The notes under the pieces are model-generated. The model did no database searches. It was not told the origin of the DNA and saw only the letters and a program-made list of their open reading frames with translations. Source: Rhizobium sp. CIAT894 (lineage in GTDB: Bacteria > Pseudomonadota > Alphaproteobacteria > Rhizobiales > Rhizobiaceae). Taken from it: DNA of 64,000 bases. The position numbers and the translations under genes are program-made. Positions 52,823 to 62,576 of the stretch are shown one piece after another (the first letter of the stretch is position 1; the number at the start of each line of letters is the position of its first letter). The stretch is taken from positions 1,181,001-1,245,000 of the forward strand of contig NZ_CP020947.1 of the NCBI RefSeq assembly GCF_000172795.2, written 5' to 3'.

Positions 52823-54931
52823 TCACATCTTCCCCGCCACCTTGATCGCAAACGCATACTCGAACGCAATCTCCTCCAGCCGCTGGAAGCGACCGGACGC
52901 GCCGCCATGGCCGGCATCCATATTCGTCTTGAGCAGGATCGGCGCTTCACCGGTCGTCTCTTCGCGCAGCTTCGCCACCCATTTGGCCGGTTCCCAATAG
53001 GTGACGCGCGGGTCGGTCAGGCCGCCGAGCGCCAGGATCGGCGGGTAGGGTTTTGCGCCGACATTGTCATAAGGCGAGTAGGCTGCGATCTGCTCGTATT
53101 CTTCTTTGCTGTCGATCGGGTTGCCCCATTCCGGCCATTCCGGCGGCGTCAGCGGCAGCGTATCGTCCAGCATGGTGTTGAGCACGTCGACGAAGGGAAC
53201 GGCGGCGATGAGGCCGGCGAATTTTTCCGGCGCCATGTTGGCAACAGCGCCCATCAGCATGCCGCCGGCCGAGCCGCCTTCGGCGATGATCTTCGCGTAG
53301 GAGGTGAACTTCTGTTGATTCAGATAATCGGCGGCGGCGACGAAGTCCTTGAAGGTATTCGTCTTCTTTTCCATTTTGCCGTCTTCGTACCAGGCAAATC
53401 CCTTGTCCTTGCCGCCGCGGATATGGGCGATGGCATAGACGAAGCCGCGGTCGGCAAGCGACAGACAATTGGTGTTGAAGCTGGCCGGAATGGTGATGCC
53501 GTAGGCGCCGTAGCCGTAGAGCAGACAGGGGGCGGTGCCGTCGAGCGGCGTATCCCTGCGATAGAGCAGGGTGACCGGCACTGTCTCGCCGTCCCAGGTC
53601 GGGGCGAAGACGCGGCGGGTGACGTAGTCGTCGGGATTGTGGCCCGACGGCACCTCCTGTGTCTTTAAGAGCGTGCGCTCGCGCGTCACCATGTTGTAGT
53701 CGTAGAGCTGCGACGGCGTCGTCATCGAGGAATAGGAGAAGCGGATGATATCCGTATCGTATTCCGCAGCTCCCGAAAGCCCCAGCGAATAGGCTTCCTC
53801 GGCAAAGGCGATCGCATGTTCCTCGCCGGTCGCCCGATCGCGGATCATGATCTGCGGCAGCCCGTCCTTGCGCTCCAGCCACAGGAGATGGCGGGCATAG
53901 GCCATGTGGCTGATGATTAGCGTGCCGGGCTTGTGGGCGACGACTTCGCGCCAGTTCTCCTTGACCGGATTGTCGACCGGCGCTTCCATGATCTTGAAAT
54001 CCTTGGCGCCGCCGTCATTCGTCAGGATGTAGAAGACGTCGCCGCCCTCGGTTAGCGAATATTCGATGCCTTCCTCGCGCGCCGCCACCAGCTTCGGCTC
54101 GGCGGTGAGATCCTTGGTCGACAGCAGCCGGTATTCACTGGTCTCGTGGTCGTGAATATCGATATAGATGACATCGTCAAGCAGCGAGCCGCCGACGCCC
54201 ATGAAGAAGCCGGCATCGGCTTCCTCGTAGACCAGCCGGTCTTCCGACTGCGGCCGGCCGATAACATGGTGGAACACCTTCGACGGCCGGTGGTTCTCGT
54301 CGAGCGCCGAATAGAAGAAGCTCTTGCCGTCGGGCGCCCAGACGCCGCCGCCGCCGGTATTCTCGATCACGTCGTCGAGATCCTGGCCGGTCGACAGGTC
54401 GCGGACCTTCAGCGTGAAGAACTCCGAGCCCTTGTCGTCATAGCCCCAGATGCCGCAGCTGTGGTCGCTCGTATGGTCGAGGCCGGCGAGGCGGAAATAG
54501 GCCTTGCCTGATGCTTCCCTGTCGCCGTCGAGCAGTACCGTGCGGATCGTCTCGTCGGCGACGTCGCCGTCGCGGGTGATGCGGAAATAACGCGGCTGCT
54601 CGCCGCCGGTGACGTAGAAGGTGCCGTAGGCATAGGCGCCGTCCTTCATCGGCACCGAGCTGTCGTCTTCCTTGATGCGGCCGCGCATTTCGGAAAACAG
54701 CGCCTTCTGCAGCGGCTTGGTGTCCTCCATCGCCGCGTTCATATAGGTATTTTCGGCTTCGAGATGCTGGCGGATCTCGGGGTCGAGGATCGACGGATCC
54801 TTGAACATCGCCTGCCAGTTGTCGGCGCGCAGCCAGGCATAATCGTCCGTGCGGGTAATGCCGTGGCGCGTATCGGAGACGGGCTTCTTCGGTGCGGCGG
54901 GCGGTGTCGGCAGGCTCTTGAAAACGGACAA
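52823..54931 (-). CDS. oligopeptidase B (S9 serine peptidase)
   Basis: The 702-residue protein has an N-terminal beta-propeller (starting VSDTRHGITRTDDYAWLRA) and a C-terminal alpha/beta hydrolase domain. The catalytic triad is visible: Ser in IAEGGSAGGMLMG, Asp in LGGLTDPRVTYWEP and His in TNMDAGHGGASGR. It cleaves short peptides after basic residues in the cytosol. The chosen start is TTG at 54931 with CCGGAG upstream, giving the usual family length; an ATG at 55012 would add 27 mostly basic residues. Confidence 0.9.
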   Translation of the reverse strand: MSVFKSLPTPPAAPKKPVSDTRHGITRTDDYAWLRADNWQAMFKDPSILDPEIRQHLEAENTYMNAAMEDTKPLQKALFSEMRGRIKEDDSSVPMKDGAYAYGTFYVTGGEQPRYFRITRDGDVADETIRTVLLDGDREASGKAYFRLAGLDHTSDHSCGIWGYDDKGSEFFTLKVRDLSTGQDLDDVIENTGGGGVWAPDGKSFFYSALDENHRPSKVFHHVIGRPQSEDRLVYEEADAGFFMGVGGSLLDDVIYIDIHDHETSEYRLLSTKDLTAEPKLVAAREEGIEYSLTEGGDVFYILTNDGGAKDFKIMEAPVDNPVKENWREVVAHKPGTLIISHMAYARHLLWLERKDGLPQIMIRDRATGEEHAIAFAEEAYSLGLSGAAEYDTDIIRFSYSSMTTPSQLYDYNMVTRERTLLKTQEVPSGHNPDDYVTRRVFAPTWDGETVPVTLLYRRDTPLDGTAPCLLYGYGAYGITIPASFNTNCLSLADRGFVYAIAHIRGGKDKGFAWYEDGKMEKKTNTFKDFVAAADYLNQQKFTSYAKIIAEGGSAGGMLMGAVANMAPEKFAGLIAAVPFVDVLNTMLDDTLPLTPPEWPEWGNPIDSKEEYEQIAAYSPYDNVGAKPYPPILALGGLTDPRVTYWEPAKWVAKLREETTGEAPILLKTNMDAGHGGASGRFQRLEEIAFEYAFAIKVAGKM

Positions 54932-55185
54932 GGAATTGGCTCCGGTAGGAATGTCGGGTTGGCAAGAGATAGAGGCGCGCCGCCGCCGGATCAAGCGGCA
55001 AGGCTGCGCCAACAGTGCGGGTCACCTTCCACAGGCAAGGAGGCGGCTCTGCCCGCTTTGCCTTGATGTCACCACAATATTTAAGAATGTCCGCTCTCGC
55101 TGAGCGAAATTTGCACATGCCAAGCCCCCGGCAAGCTGCCCGGGGCAGGGTGAAGAATGGACAACAGTAAGGGATTTTCTCCACA

Positions 55186-55575
55186 ATGCCGAAACGTCTG
55201 CTCCTGTTCGTATCCCTCCTTGGCCTTGCTGCCCCCGCCTTCGCCGTCGATCCCGCCATCAAGAAACAGCTGGAAAAACTCGATCCCTCGACCCGGCTGG
55301 AACAGAGCTGCGACACCGAGGCGATGAGCCGCATCAACAATGACAGCACCGGCTTCAAGCCCGACAAGGTGATCGCCTATACGTTCAAGGATCCCGTCGC
55401 CGGCGACAATTCGCTGCAGGCGCCGGGTGCGGTCTTCCGCAGCAAGGGCGACTGGTACCATCTCTCCTACAATTGCATCACCGGTCCGCAGCATATCAAC
55501 GTGCGTGAGCTCGATTACCAGATCGGCGACAAGGTGCCGCGCGAGAAGTGGGACAAATATTATCTCTACGATTGA
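55186..55575 (+). CDS. exported DUF930-family protein
   Basis: The 129-residue protein has a Sec signal peptide (MPKRLLLFVSLLGLAAPAFA). The mature part includes KKQLEKLDPSTRLEQSCDTE and HLSYNCITGPQHINVRELDY, the DUF930 pattern found mainly in rhizobia and relatives, with two conserved cysteines. Function unknown. No clear ribosome site beyond GGGATTTTC-type sequence. It is divergent from oligopeptidase B. Confidence 0.85.
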   Translation: MPKRLLLFVSLLGLAAPAFAVDPAIKKQLEKLDPSTRLEQSCDTEAMSRINNDSTGFKPDKVIAYTFKDPVAGDNSLQAPGAVFRSKGDWYHLSYNCITGPQHINVRELDYQIGDKVPREKWDKYYLYD

Positions 55576-55674
55576 TGCCGTGGATTGTTCGGGCGGCTGC
55601 GGTGACATCCAGCCACATGGCACCATGCAAGAACACCCGCTAAAATCGACGGACCCAATCGTAGAAGCCCCGAT

Positions 55675-56472
55675 ATGAACCGCATCCTTTTCGCTTCGGC
55701 CTTCCTCCTGGCCGCGATATCAGCCGCATCGGCGGACGAATTGCCGTCTGCGCCGCTGATCTCGGCCGCAACAGTTCCGGTCTCGAAGTCGCCGGCGGTA
55801 AAACTCGTCGAGCCGCATCTGCATATCGCCCGCTCCAACCTCGCCGGCCATGCCCGCATCGCGCTGACTTTCGATGCCTGCATGGGCCAGGCGGATGAGC
55901 GCATTCTTTCGACCCTGGTGCGGGAACGCATCCCGGCGACGATCTTCGTCACCGCCCGCTGGCTGAAGCGCAATCCCGCAGCCCTTGCCGTCTTCCTGGA
56001 GAATCCCGATCTCTTCGAACTGGAAAATCACGGTCAGAACCATATCCCGGCCGTCGACACGCCCACGCTGATCTATGGCATCGCGTCGGCCGGCTCGGCC
56101 CAGGCGGTAAAGCAGGAAGTCGAGGGTGGCGCTGCGGCCATGGTTGCATCAGGCATTCCCGCACCCCACTGGTTCCGTGGCTCCACGGCCAAATACGACC
56201 TTTCCGCCATCGCCGAGATCCGCGCCATGGGCTATCGCATCGCCGGTTATTCGGTGAATGGCGACGGCGGCTCGCTGCTCGGCGCAGCGATCACCGAAAA
56301 GCGCATCGCTTCGGCCAGGGACGGCGACGTCGTCATCTCCCACATCAACCAGCCGACCCATGCGGCAGGCGAGGGGGTGGCGAAGGCGCTGGTTGATCTG
56401 AAAGCCAAGGGCACGGAGTTCGTTCGCCTGGAGGATGTCGAGGATATGGGCGACGACAAAACGACGGAGTAG
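55675..56472 (+). CDS. exported polysaccharide deacetylase family protein
   Basis: The 265-residue protein has a signal peptide (MNRILFASAFLLAAISAAS). The NodB-like fold is shown by IALTFDACMGQADERIL (catalytic and metal Asp), LENHGQNHIPA (metal His pair), and ending DGDVVISHINQPTHAAG. The family removes acetyl groups from chitin-like or peptidoglycan sugars. The motif TFDAC with a Cys rather than TFDDG is typical of a subgroup. It follows the DUF930 gene on the same strand by 99 bp. Confidence 0.9.
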   Translation: MNRILFASAFLLAAISAASADELPSAPLISAATVPVSKSPAVKLVEPHLHIARSNLAGHARIALTFDACMGQADERILSTLVRERIPATIFVTARWLKRNPAALAVFLENPDLFELENHGQNHIPAVDTPTLIYGIASAGSAQAVKQEVEGGAAAMVASGIPAPHWFRGSTAKYDLSAIAEIRAMGYRIAGYSVNGDGGSLLGAAITEKRIASARDGDVVISHINQPTHAAGEGVAKALVDLKAKGTEFVRLEDVEDMGDDKTTE

Positions 56473-56558
56473 AGCCTCCGAATCTCTCTGCTTGTTTACC
56501 CGCAGAAATCGAATAATGCTGTTCTTGTTTGTTCGGTTGAGGGGACGTAGGGGAACGC

Positions 56559-57113
56559 ATGTTTCGTGCGATTTGGGATGTCGAAAGTGAAATTCGAAAT
56601 GAGCTTCATCCCGCGGAAGTGATTGTTTGGACAGGGCAGCCAACTGCCTGGGGAACTTTCGTTTTTAAATGGCCCGACGTGTTTCTTGGCGTGCTCTTCT
56701 CGATCCTGGGTTCCATTTTGCTGTTGCCGGCAGATAACCAGGTTGTCAGCATCGATAAGCCAGCTGGAATCATGGGCATCATATTCCCCGGAATTTTCGC
56801 GCTCATTGGCATCGCGGCTATCGCGCGCGTGGTTTTCGAGGTGATTGCGACAAGTCGAACCGCTTACGCCGTCACCGATCGCAGGCTTCTTATCATCCGA
56901 AATATGATCAGGCGACGCGTGACGACGATAGCGCCGACAGCCATCAACGTTGTGGAGGTCAGGGAAAAATGGGATCGCTCAGGAACCCTCACTTACCGTC
57001 GGGAGGGAGACGGAGATAGTGTCAAAAAATTCGGCTTTCTCGGTATCCCAGACGTTCGCGAAGTGGCCAAGCACGTTGAAGAATTGCGGATGACGGGAAA
57101 ACAAGCGAGCTAG
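56559..57113 (+). CDS. membrane PH-domain protein (DUF304-like)
   Basis: The 184-residue protein has two hydrophobic segments at about residues 40-60 and 72-95 (DVFLGVLFSILGSILLLP, IMGIIFPGIFALIGIAAIAR). A bacterial PH-like region follows (TAYAVTDRRLLIIRNMIRRR). Local GC is lower than in neighbours. No ribosome site of strength is seen (GGGGAACGC). Function unknown; such proteins are membrane-associated. Confidence 0.8.
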   Translation: MFRAIWDVESEIRNELHPAEVIVWTGQPTAWGTFVFKWPDVFLGVLFSILGSILLLPADNQVVSIDKPAGIMGIIFPGIFALIGIAAIARVVFEVIATSRTAYAVTDRRLLIIRNMIRRRVTTIAPTAINVVEVREKWDRSGTLTYRREGDGDSVKKFGFLGIPDVREVAKHVEELRMTGKQAS

Positions 57114-57126
57114 ACCAACTGAAGTT

Positions 57127-58425
57127 TCAGTGCCTTTGGCTTTCCGTCACGTTTCGATGAACGCCCGAATGGAAACGCGCCAACCCCGGCCCATCCCGAT
57201 CAAGCGCAAAATCCTCGAACCAGTCGCGATGCATGCCGGCCAACATCGCGCCGATCATCTGGGCTGCGAGGTAGGAAAAGGTGATGCCGTTCCCGCCGTA
57301 GCCGTAGGCTGCGAACACATGCGGCATCTCGGGCACCGGGCCGATCAGCGGCAGGCCGTCGGCGGTCTCGCCGAAGGTTCCGCACCAGGCGTGCTCCACC
57401 CGCGTATCCGCCTTCGGCCATAGCCGCTTCATCTTTTCCTGGATTGCCATGGTCTTTGCCGGCAGCTTGCGGTCGCGCATTTCGGGATCGATTGTGCCAT
57501 CATCCTCACCGCCGGCAACGATGCGGTTGTCGGCTGTCGTGCGCATATAGAGATAAGGGTGGTTGTCTTCCCAGATCAGCGCCCTGTCGCGCCAGAAATT
57601 TGCCGGATCCTGCGGCACGGTGGCGAGTGCCCAGCTCGAACTGACGCGGTGCAGCTTCGGCATGTCGAAGCCCGGCATCGAATAGCCGGTCGCAAGCACG
57701 ACATGGCGCGCCTCGATGAGGTGGCCTTCGTCCGTCTCGGCCGTGACATGATCGCCTTCGCTGTGAAGCGCCGTCACGGACGCCTTTACCAGCCGCGTGC
57801 CGCGCCGAACGGCCATGTCGATCAGCGCCCAGGTCAGGAGCAGCGGGTCGCACTCCGCCGAACTCGGCGAAAAGATCGCCGCATCCCGGTCGATTTCGAA
57901 CTGGGTGAAGAGATCGGGATGTTCGAGATAGACGCCCGGCAGACCCGCCCGACGGCGAAGCTGGCGCTCCTCCAGAAGGTCTCGCGCGCCTTCGCGATTG
58001 CCGGCAAGATAGAGCGTGTTGCGTGACCGGAAGCCGCAGGCAATTCCGTTTGCGGCAATCAGCTTGGAAAGGCCGGCGACCGCCGCACCACTGCGGCGGT
58101 AGATGCCGGCCGCGCGCTCGAAGCCGTAATAATCCTCAAGCTCGGTCAGCGTGCTGTCGATTTCCCATTGCAGCATCGCTGTGCTCGCCGACGTGCTGCC
58201 GAAGCCGGGCTCCTCCTGGTCGATGATCACTACGGAAAAACCACGCGCCGACAGATGTTCGCCCACCAATGCGCCGGTGATGCCGCCGCCGATCACCGCC
58301 ACCTCGGCGCAAAAACTCTGTTCGATCGGCCGCCATTGCGGCCGCATGCCGCTTTTCCCCCAGAGAGATCGGCCGCTGACCATCTGGTCGTGATCGGATT
58401 CGTTGAGGTCGAGATCGGATGCCAT
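57127..58425 (-). CDS. FAD-dependent amine/amino-acid oxidoreductase (DAO family)
   Basis: The 432-residue flavoprotein has the Rossmann motif EVAVIGGGITGALVGEHLSA at about residue 41, and DQEEPGFGSTSASTAMLQWE. Its end is typical: GTFGETADGLPLIGPVPEMP and YGYGGNGITFS. It resembles glycine/D-amino-acid or gamma-glutamylputrescine oxidases; the substrate is not known. The ATG lies 18 bp downstream of the transporter gene stop, and GGGAGGCG precedes it. Probably in one transcript with the AI-2E family gene upstream. Confidence 0.9.
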   Translation of the reverse strand: MASDLDLNESDHDQMVSGRSLWGKSGMRPQWRPIEQSFCAEVAVIGGGITGALVGEHLSARGFSVVIIDQEEPGFGSTSASTAMLQWEIDSTLTELEDYYGFERAAGIYRRSGAAVAGLSKLIAANGIACGFRSRNTLYLAGNREGARDLLEERQLRRRAGLPGVYLEHPDLFTQFEIDRDAAIFSPSSAECDPLLLTWALIDMAVRRGTRLVKASVTALHSEGDHVTAETDEGHLIEARHVVLATGYSMPGFDMPKLHRVSSSWALATVPQDPANFWRDRALIWEDNHPYLYMRTTADNRIVAGGEDDGTIDPEMRDRKLPAKTMAIQEKMKRLWPKADTRVEHAWCGTFGETADGLPLIGPVPEMPHVFAAYGYGGNGITFSYLAAQMIGAMLAGMHRDWFEDFALDRDGPGLARFHSGVHRNVTESQRH

Positions 58426-58443
58426 CCACGCCTCCCGTTCGGT

Positions 58444-59610
58444 TCACTTCGGCAATTGCGGCTGCGGTTTTTCCTCGATCAGCAGTTCATCGATAACAGT
58501 CATGACGATAAGCGACAGCGGCAGTGCCAGCATGGCGCCGACCGCACCCCACATCCATGTCCAGAACAGGATGGCGAGGAAGACGATGAAGGGATTGATT
58601 TCCAGCCGCCGTCCCATCACCGCCGGGAAGATCAGGTTCTCCATGAGAAGATGCACGGTGAAGAAGGCCGCGGCCGGCATCAGCCCGGTGAACAGGCTGT
58701 CATAGGTGAGGATGCCGGCGATCGCGACGGCAAGCGTCATCAGCGTGATGCCGAGATAGGGGATGAAACTCGACAGGAAGGCGAAGAAACCCCAGAGCAC
58801 CGGCGCCGCCAGCCCGCTGGCATAGGCGATGATCGTCATGACCACGCCGAGCCCGATATAGATCAGCGAGGCTGTGGCGAAATAGAAGCCGAGCACCTGT
58901 TCGACGCCATTGATGACGCGGATTGCTGCCAGGCGCTGCGTGCGGGTGCGGAAGGTCATGATGATTGCCTTGCGCAGGTTGACCCGGCTGGCGAGGAACA
59001 GCAGCAGCGCCGCAAAGAAGATCATCCCCTGCACCAGTGCCGGCGTCAGGCTGGTGGTCACCACATGCAGCACATTGCCGGTGTTTTCGATCAGCGCTCC
59101 GATCGACATCGGCCCGCTTTCGAATGTCGCCGGCGTGATGTGCAGCCATTGAATGCGCTCGAGATAGGGCATGACGCGGTTGATGGTCCGCTCGGCAAAA
59201 GCCGGCGCTTCATTGGCGAACGCCACCAGCGGACCGGCGAGCGAGTTGACCAGCAGGAAGATCACCAGCGCGACGCAACTTGACAGCAAGACGGCGTTGG
59301 CAAGCCGCGGCACGCCCATTTTGCTGAGGTTTTCCGCCGCCATGCCGAGGATCATGCCGACGACGACGGCAAGCGTGATCGGGATGAGGATCAGCGACAT
59401 CATGTAGACGGCGGCAAGGCCGAGTATGGCGAAGATGCCGATGATCGCCCAGGCCATGCTGATGTCGAGCCCGTCCTTTTCCAGCCGGTGCAGCGGCGGC
59501 GGCGGCAGCTCTTCCGCCGTCTCCTTCAGCGTCTGCGCCCAGGCGCTGGTGTGGCGTTCGCCGATGGCGATCTTCTTTGCATGTTTGCGGATGCCGTTGG
59601 CGATGCCCAT
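58444..59610 (-). CDS. AI-2E family transporter
   Basis: The 388-residue membrane protein has about 8 transmembrane segments. Signatures are LGFYFATASLIYIGLGVVM, FLSSFIPYLGITLMTLAVAI and NLIFPAVMGRRLEINPFIVF, the PerM/TqsA-like pattern. Members were linked to autoinducer-2 export or sodium-proton exchange. The start is uncertain: 59610 is chosen because it starts just before the helical region, while ATG 59634 is the alternative; neither has a strong ribosome site. Confidence 0.88.
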   Translation of the reverse strand: MGIANGIRKHAKKIAIGERHTSAWAQTLKETAEELPPPPLHRLEKDGLDISMAWAIIGIFAILGLAAVYMMSLILIPITLAVVVGMILGMAAENLSKMGVPRLANAVLLSSCVALVIFLLVNSLAGPLVAFANEAPAFAERTINRVMPYLERIQWLHITPATFESGPMSIGALIENTGNVLHVVTTSLTPALVQGMIFFAALLLFLASRVNLRKAIIMTFRTRTQRLAAIRVINGVEQVLGFYFATASLIYIGLGVVMTIIAYASGLAAPVLWGFFAFLSSFIPYLGITLMTLAVAIAGILTYDSLFTGLMPAAAFFTVHLLMENLIFPAVMGRRLEINPFIVFLAILFWTWMWGAVGAMLALPLSLIVMTVIDELLIEEKPQPQLPK

Positions 59611-59824
59611 GCGGTGAGGTCCCCGAAGCCCCATTGCTTCGCGATGGAAACGCGCTGATGCGGTTCCGGTTCCGCCCGGTTGCCGCCACTGCCGCCGGCA
59701 TGACGTATTTCCTGCAGCGCAGGCGGGCGCGGTCACCGTCGACAGCATCCCGCATGCAATTTGCGATCCGCTGCCGGAACAAGTTTTCGCCTGCCGGAAT
59801 TCGCCCTGGGCAGCAGTTAAAACG

Positions 59825-60118
59825 ATGACCGCAGATCCCGATCAGACGAAATCCACCAAGGCCTACAGCACCGACCCGCCTTATGCCGACGAGGCGACGC
59901 TGAAAGCTGCCGAACAGCGGCAATGGTGGGGTTGGACGGTCATCTTGGCGGGCCTGGTGGTAGTGATCATCGCCGGCGTCAGCGTCGCGATCTGGCCTGA
60001 CCCCAGTCAAAACGACCCGGCAGCCACGGCGTCGACCAAGCCGGATCCGATCAATACGCAGCCGTCCGGCTCCGGCACCTTTGACGATAACCCCGCCGGC
60101 ACCGAGAAAGTCCAATAG
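59825..60118 (+). CDS. small single-pass membrane protein
   Basis: The 97-residue protein has one transmembrane helix at about residues 36-57 (WGWTVILAGLVVVIIAGVSV). An acidic N-terminal tail precedes it (MTADPDQTKSTKAYSTDPPY), and a Pro/Thr/Asp-rich periplasmic or cytosolic tail follows. It is divergent from the AI-2E family gene. No family recognised. Confidence 0.65.
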   Translation: MTADPDQTKSTKAYSTDPPYADEATLKAAEQRQWWGWTVILAGLVVVIIAGVSVAIWPDPSQNDPAATASTKPDPINTQPSGSGTFDDNPAGTEKVQ

Positions 60119-60135
60119 CGGCCGATGCGTGGGTA

Positions 60136-61101
60136 TCAGGCCGACAGCGTCAGGCCGATGCCCCAGGGATCCCTGAGGAAGGTGCCGCCGTCGCGCTTCT
60201 CGCTCTTGATCTCCAGTTCGTCGAGCTTGGCGACCGCCGCATCCAGCGTCGCCTTGTCGTTGAAGCGGATCTTGTAGTCCGACAGTCCGGTCATGTTGGC
60301 GGCGCGTGCCGTTGCGCCCCGGCTGTTCCAGATATTGGCGGCGATATGGTGATGGTAGCCGCCGGTGGCAAAGAAGCTCGCGCCCGGACGGCTCGCCATC
60401 AGCTTGAGGCCGAGCACGTCGCGATAGAAGGCGTCTGCTTTCGGAATATCGCCGACCTGCAGATGCAGGTGGCCGATCGCCGTTCCCAAAGCCATGCCAT
60501 CCCAGCGGTCTTCGGGTGCGCTGTCATAGAGCGCCTGCAGGTCGAGGCGCAGCGTTGCCATATCGACCATACCGTCCTGATCGAATTTCCATTGTTCGTG
60601 TGGCCGATCGGCATAGATTTCGATGCCGTTGCCTTCGGGGTCGGAAAGATAGATCGCCTCGCTGACCAGATGGTCGGAGGCCCCGTCGAGCACGACATTG
60701 TTATGGGCTGCATGGCGCAGCCAGCGGGCCAGCTCGACCCTGTCAGGCATCAGGAAGGCAGTGTGGAAAAGGCCGGCGGCGTTGCGCGGCGCGATCGCGG
60801 CGTTCTTCGCTGTCGTCAGCGTCAGCAGCGGCTGCCCGCCGGCGCCCAGCACTTCGCCGCTCGCCGTCTTCTCGATGACCTTCAGGCCGAGCATCGATTG
60901 ATAGAAGCCGGAAACCAGGCCGAGGTCGGTGACGACGAGGTGCGACTGGTCGACATAGGCGGGCCGCGTCAGCGCATAGGAAGTTTCGGTCGTCATGGAT
61001 TGTTCTCCTGCCCTTGATCCGGCCTGTAGAATGGAAGGCGTACCGGCGGTGGCGGCAAAAGTGCCGCCCGCAGCAAGCCCGAGGAAGTTTCGCCGGTTCA
61101 T
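60136..61101 (-). CDS. VOC dioxygenase (catechol 2,3-dioxygenase-like), possible Tat signal
   Basis: The 321-residue form starts MNRRNFLGLAAGGTFAATAG, a strong twin-arginine signal. The enzyme part has two VOC modules with metal residues in DQSHLVVTDLGLV, GHLHLQVGDIPKADAFYRDV and GGYHHHIAANIW, like catechol 2,3-dioxygenase (CatE type). A second ATG at 60996 (MTTETSYALTRPAY) has its own GCAGGAG ribosome site and would give a 286-residue cytosolic form. The upstream ATG at 61101 has GAGGAGAC. Which is used, or whether both are, cannot be told. Substrate unknown. Confidence 0.82.
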   Translation of the reverse strand: MNRRNFLGLAAGGTFAATAGTPSILQAGSRAGEQSMTTETSYALTRPAYVDQSHLVVTDLGLVSGFYQSMLGLKVIEKTASGEVLGAGGQPLLTLTTAKNAAIAPRNAAGLFHTAFLMPDRVELARWLRHAAHNNVVLDGASDHLVSEAIYLSDPEGNGIEIYADRPHEQWKFDQDGMVDMATLRLDLQALYDSAPEDRWDGMALGTAIGHLHLQVGDIPKADAFYRDVLGLKLMASRPGASFFATGGYHHHIAANIWNSRGATARAANMTGLSDYKIRFNDKATLDAAVAKLDELEIKSEKRDGGTFLRDPWGIGLTLSA

Positions 61102-61287
61102 TCGCCTCTGTCTCCTCGGTTGCCGTACTTGAGCTCTATATGGCGCATTCGGATTGTTCACAGAAGACACGTTTTTGAGGATGAAGCGTTGAGGAATTGT
61201 TGACGATGACTTGCGCCCACTTGATTGCGATCAATGCGATCATATCTTTTTAGAGGAAGCTTATGCATCGCAGTCATGGAGGGAGCC

Positions 61288-61707
61288 ATGTATAGGAAGA
61301 TCATCGTCGCGGTGGCGCTCGGCGGCATCGAAAAGGGAGAGAAGATCCTCCGCAAGGCGGCGTCTCTGCTCGACGCCGGCGGCGAGATTATCGCCCTCAA
61401 CGTCATCGAGGATATACCGACCTATGTCGCGGTCGAACTGCCGGCCAATATGGTCGAGGACGCCATGCAGGATAGCCGCGACCAGTTGGAAACGCTGGTC
61501 GCCACGACCGGTATTGCGGCAACCGTCGAGATCCGCAACGGCCCACCCGCCAAAGCGATCATCTCGACCGCCGAAAGCCACGGCGCCGACCTGATCATCG
61601 TAGCCTCGCATGTTCCGGACTTTTCCAACTACTTCATCGGCGCCACCGCCGACCGGGTCGTGCGCCATGCCAAGTGCTCGGTGCTGGTCGACCGGCAAAA
61701 GATCTGA
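61288..61707 (+). CDS. universal stress protein (UspA family)
   Basis: The 139-residue protein has the UspA fold: YRKIIVAVALGGIEKGEKIL at the start, GADLIIVASHVPDFSNYFIG with the ATP-binding loop, and ending VVRHAKCSVLVDRQ. GGAGGGA lies just before the ATG at 61288, which also overlaps an upstream ATG at 61276. It is divergent from the dioxygenase gene. It may help survival under energy or oxygen stress. Confidence 0.9.
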   Translation: MYRKIIVAVALGGIEKGEKILRKAASLLDAGGEIIALNVIEDIPTYVAVELPANMVEDAMQDSRDQLETLVATTGIAATVEIRNGPPAKAIISTAESHGADLIIVASHVPDFSNYFIGATADRVVRHAKCSVLVDRQKI

Positions 61708-61824
61708 GTGCGGCAGGTCTTGCGGCCTGTCACGAAGATTTACCACCTGTGCGCTTAGCCGCAGTTGCGCACCCGTCTGTTCGATGAGACGATTGCAGGC
61801 GGGGTCCAAAACGGATTGGCGCGC

Positions 61825-62493
61825 ATGGCCGAGTTCAACGGTATTCGCTGGGTTTACGACAAATATGAACTGATCGCCGACGGCATCGTCCATGGCGTCG
61901 GCCTCGTGCTGGCGCTGATCGGCGCCACCGTGCTGATCTTCTATGCCACGCTCTGGAGCTCTTACGGCGCGCTCGCCGCCGCCTGGATCTATGGCGTCGG
62001 GCTGGTGCTGACGCTCGCCATTTCCTTTTCCTACAATGCCTGGCCGGTGTCGCCCACCAAATGGTACCTGCGCCGCTTCGATCACTCGGCGATCTTCCTG
62101 CTGATCGCGGCGACCTACACGCCCTTCCTCCAACGCGGCGCCGACGATCCGCTGCTCTTCTTCATGCTGGTGGCGATCTGGCTGTTCGCCGTCGCCGGCA
62201 TCGTGCTGAAATGCGTCTTTCCCGGGCGTTACGACCGTCTAGCCATCCTGCTTTACCTCGCCATGGGCTGGAGCGGCGTGCTGGTGGCCGGGCCCGTCGC
62301 CGCGCGCATTCCATCCGCTTCGATGCTGCTGATCGTCATCGGCGGCGTCATCTATTCGCTCGGCGTCATTTTTCATGTCTGGGAGAAGCTGCGCTTCCAG
62401 AACGCCATCTGGCATGGTTTCGTCGTTACCGCCGCAGCCGTGCATTATTCGGCCGTCTTCACCTGTTTCAGCCTGTCGGCGCCGGGCGTTTGA
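61825..62493 (+). CDS. hemolysin III family membrane protein (PAQR/YqfA)
   Basis: The 222-residue protein has seven predicted transmembrane segments and the family residues ELIADGIVHGVGLVLALIGA, DHSAIFLLIAATYTPF, and WEKLRFQNAIWHGFVVTAAA with the conserved His triad, the zinc site of PAQR proteins. The family acts in membrane homeostasis. The ATG at 61825 is chosen, with weak support; a TTG 60 bases upstream is possible. Confidence 0.88.
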   Translation: MAEFNGIRWVYDKYELIADGIVHGVGLVLALIGATVLIFYATLWSSYGALAAAWIYGVGLVLTLAISFSYNAWPVSPTKWYLRRFDHSAIFLLIAATYTPFLQRGADDPLLFFMLVAIWLFAVAGIVLKCVFPGRYDRLAILLYLAMGWSGVLVAGPVAARIPSASMLLIVIGGVIYSLGVIFHVWEKLRFQNAIWHGFVVTAAAVHYSAVFTCFSLSAPGV

Positions 62494-62576
62494 CACGAGC
62501 TGTTCCCGAAGCCGCCGTTTACATCTTCGGGAGCGGGGCGTATGCCATCCCGGCAGTCAATTCGAGCCGGGCAATC

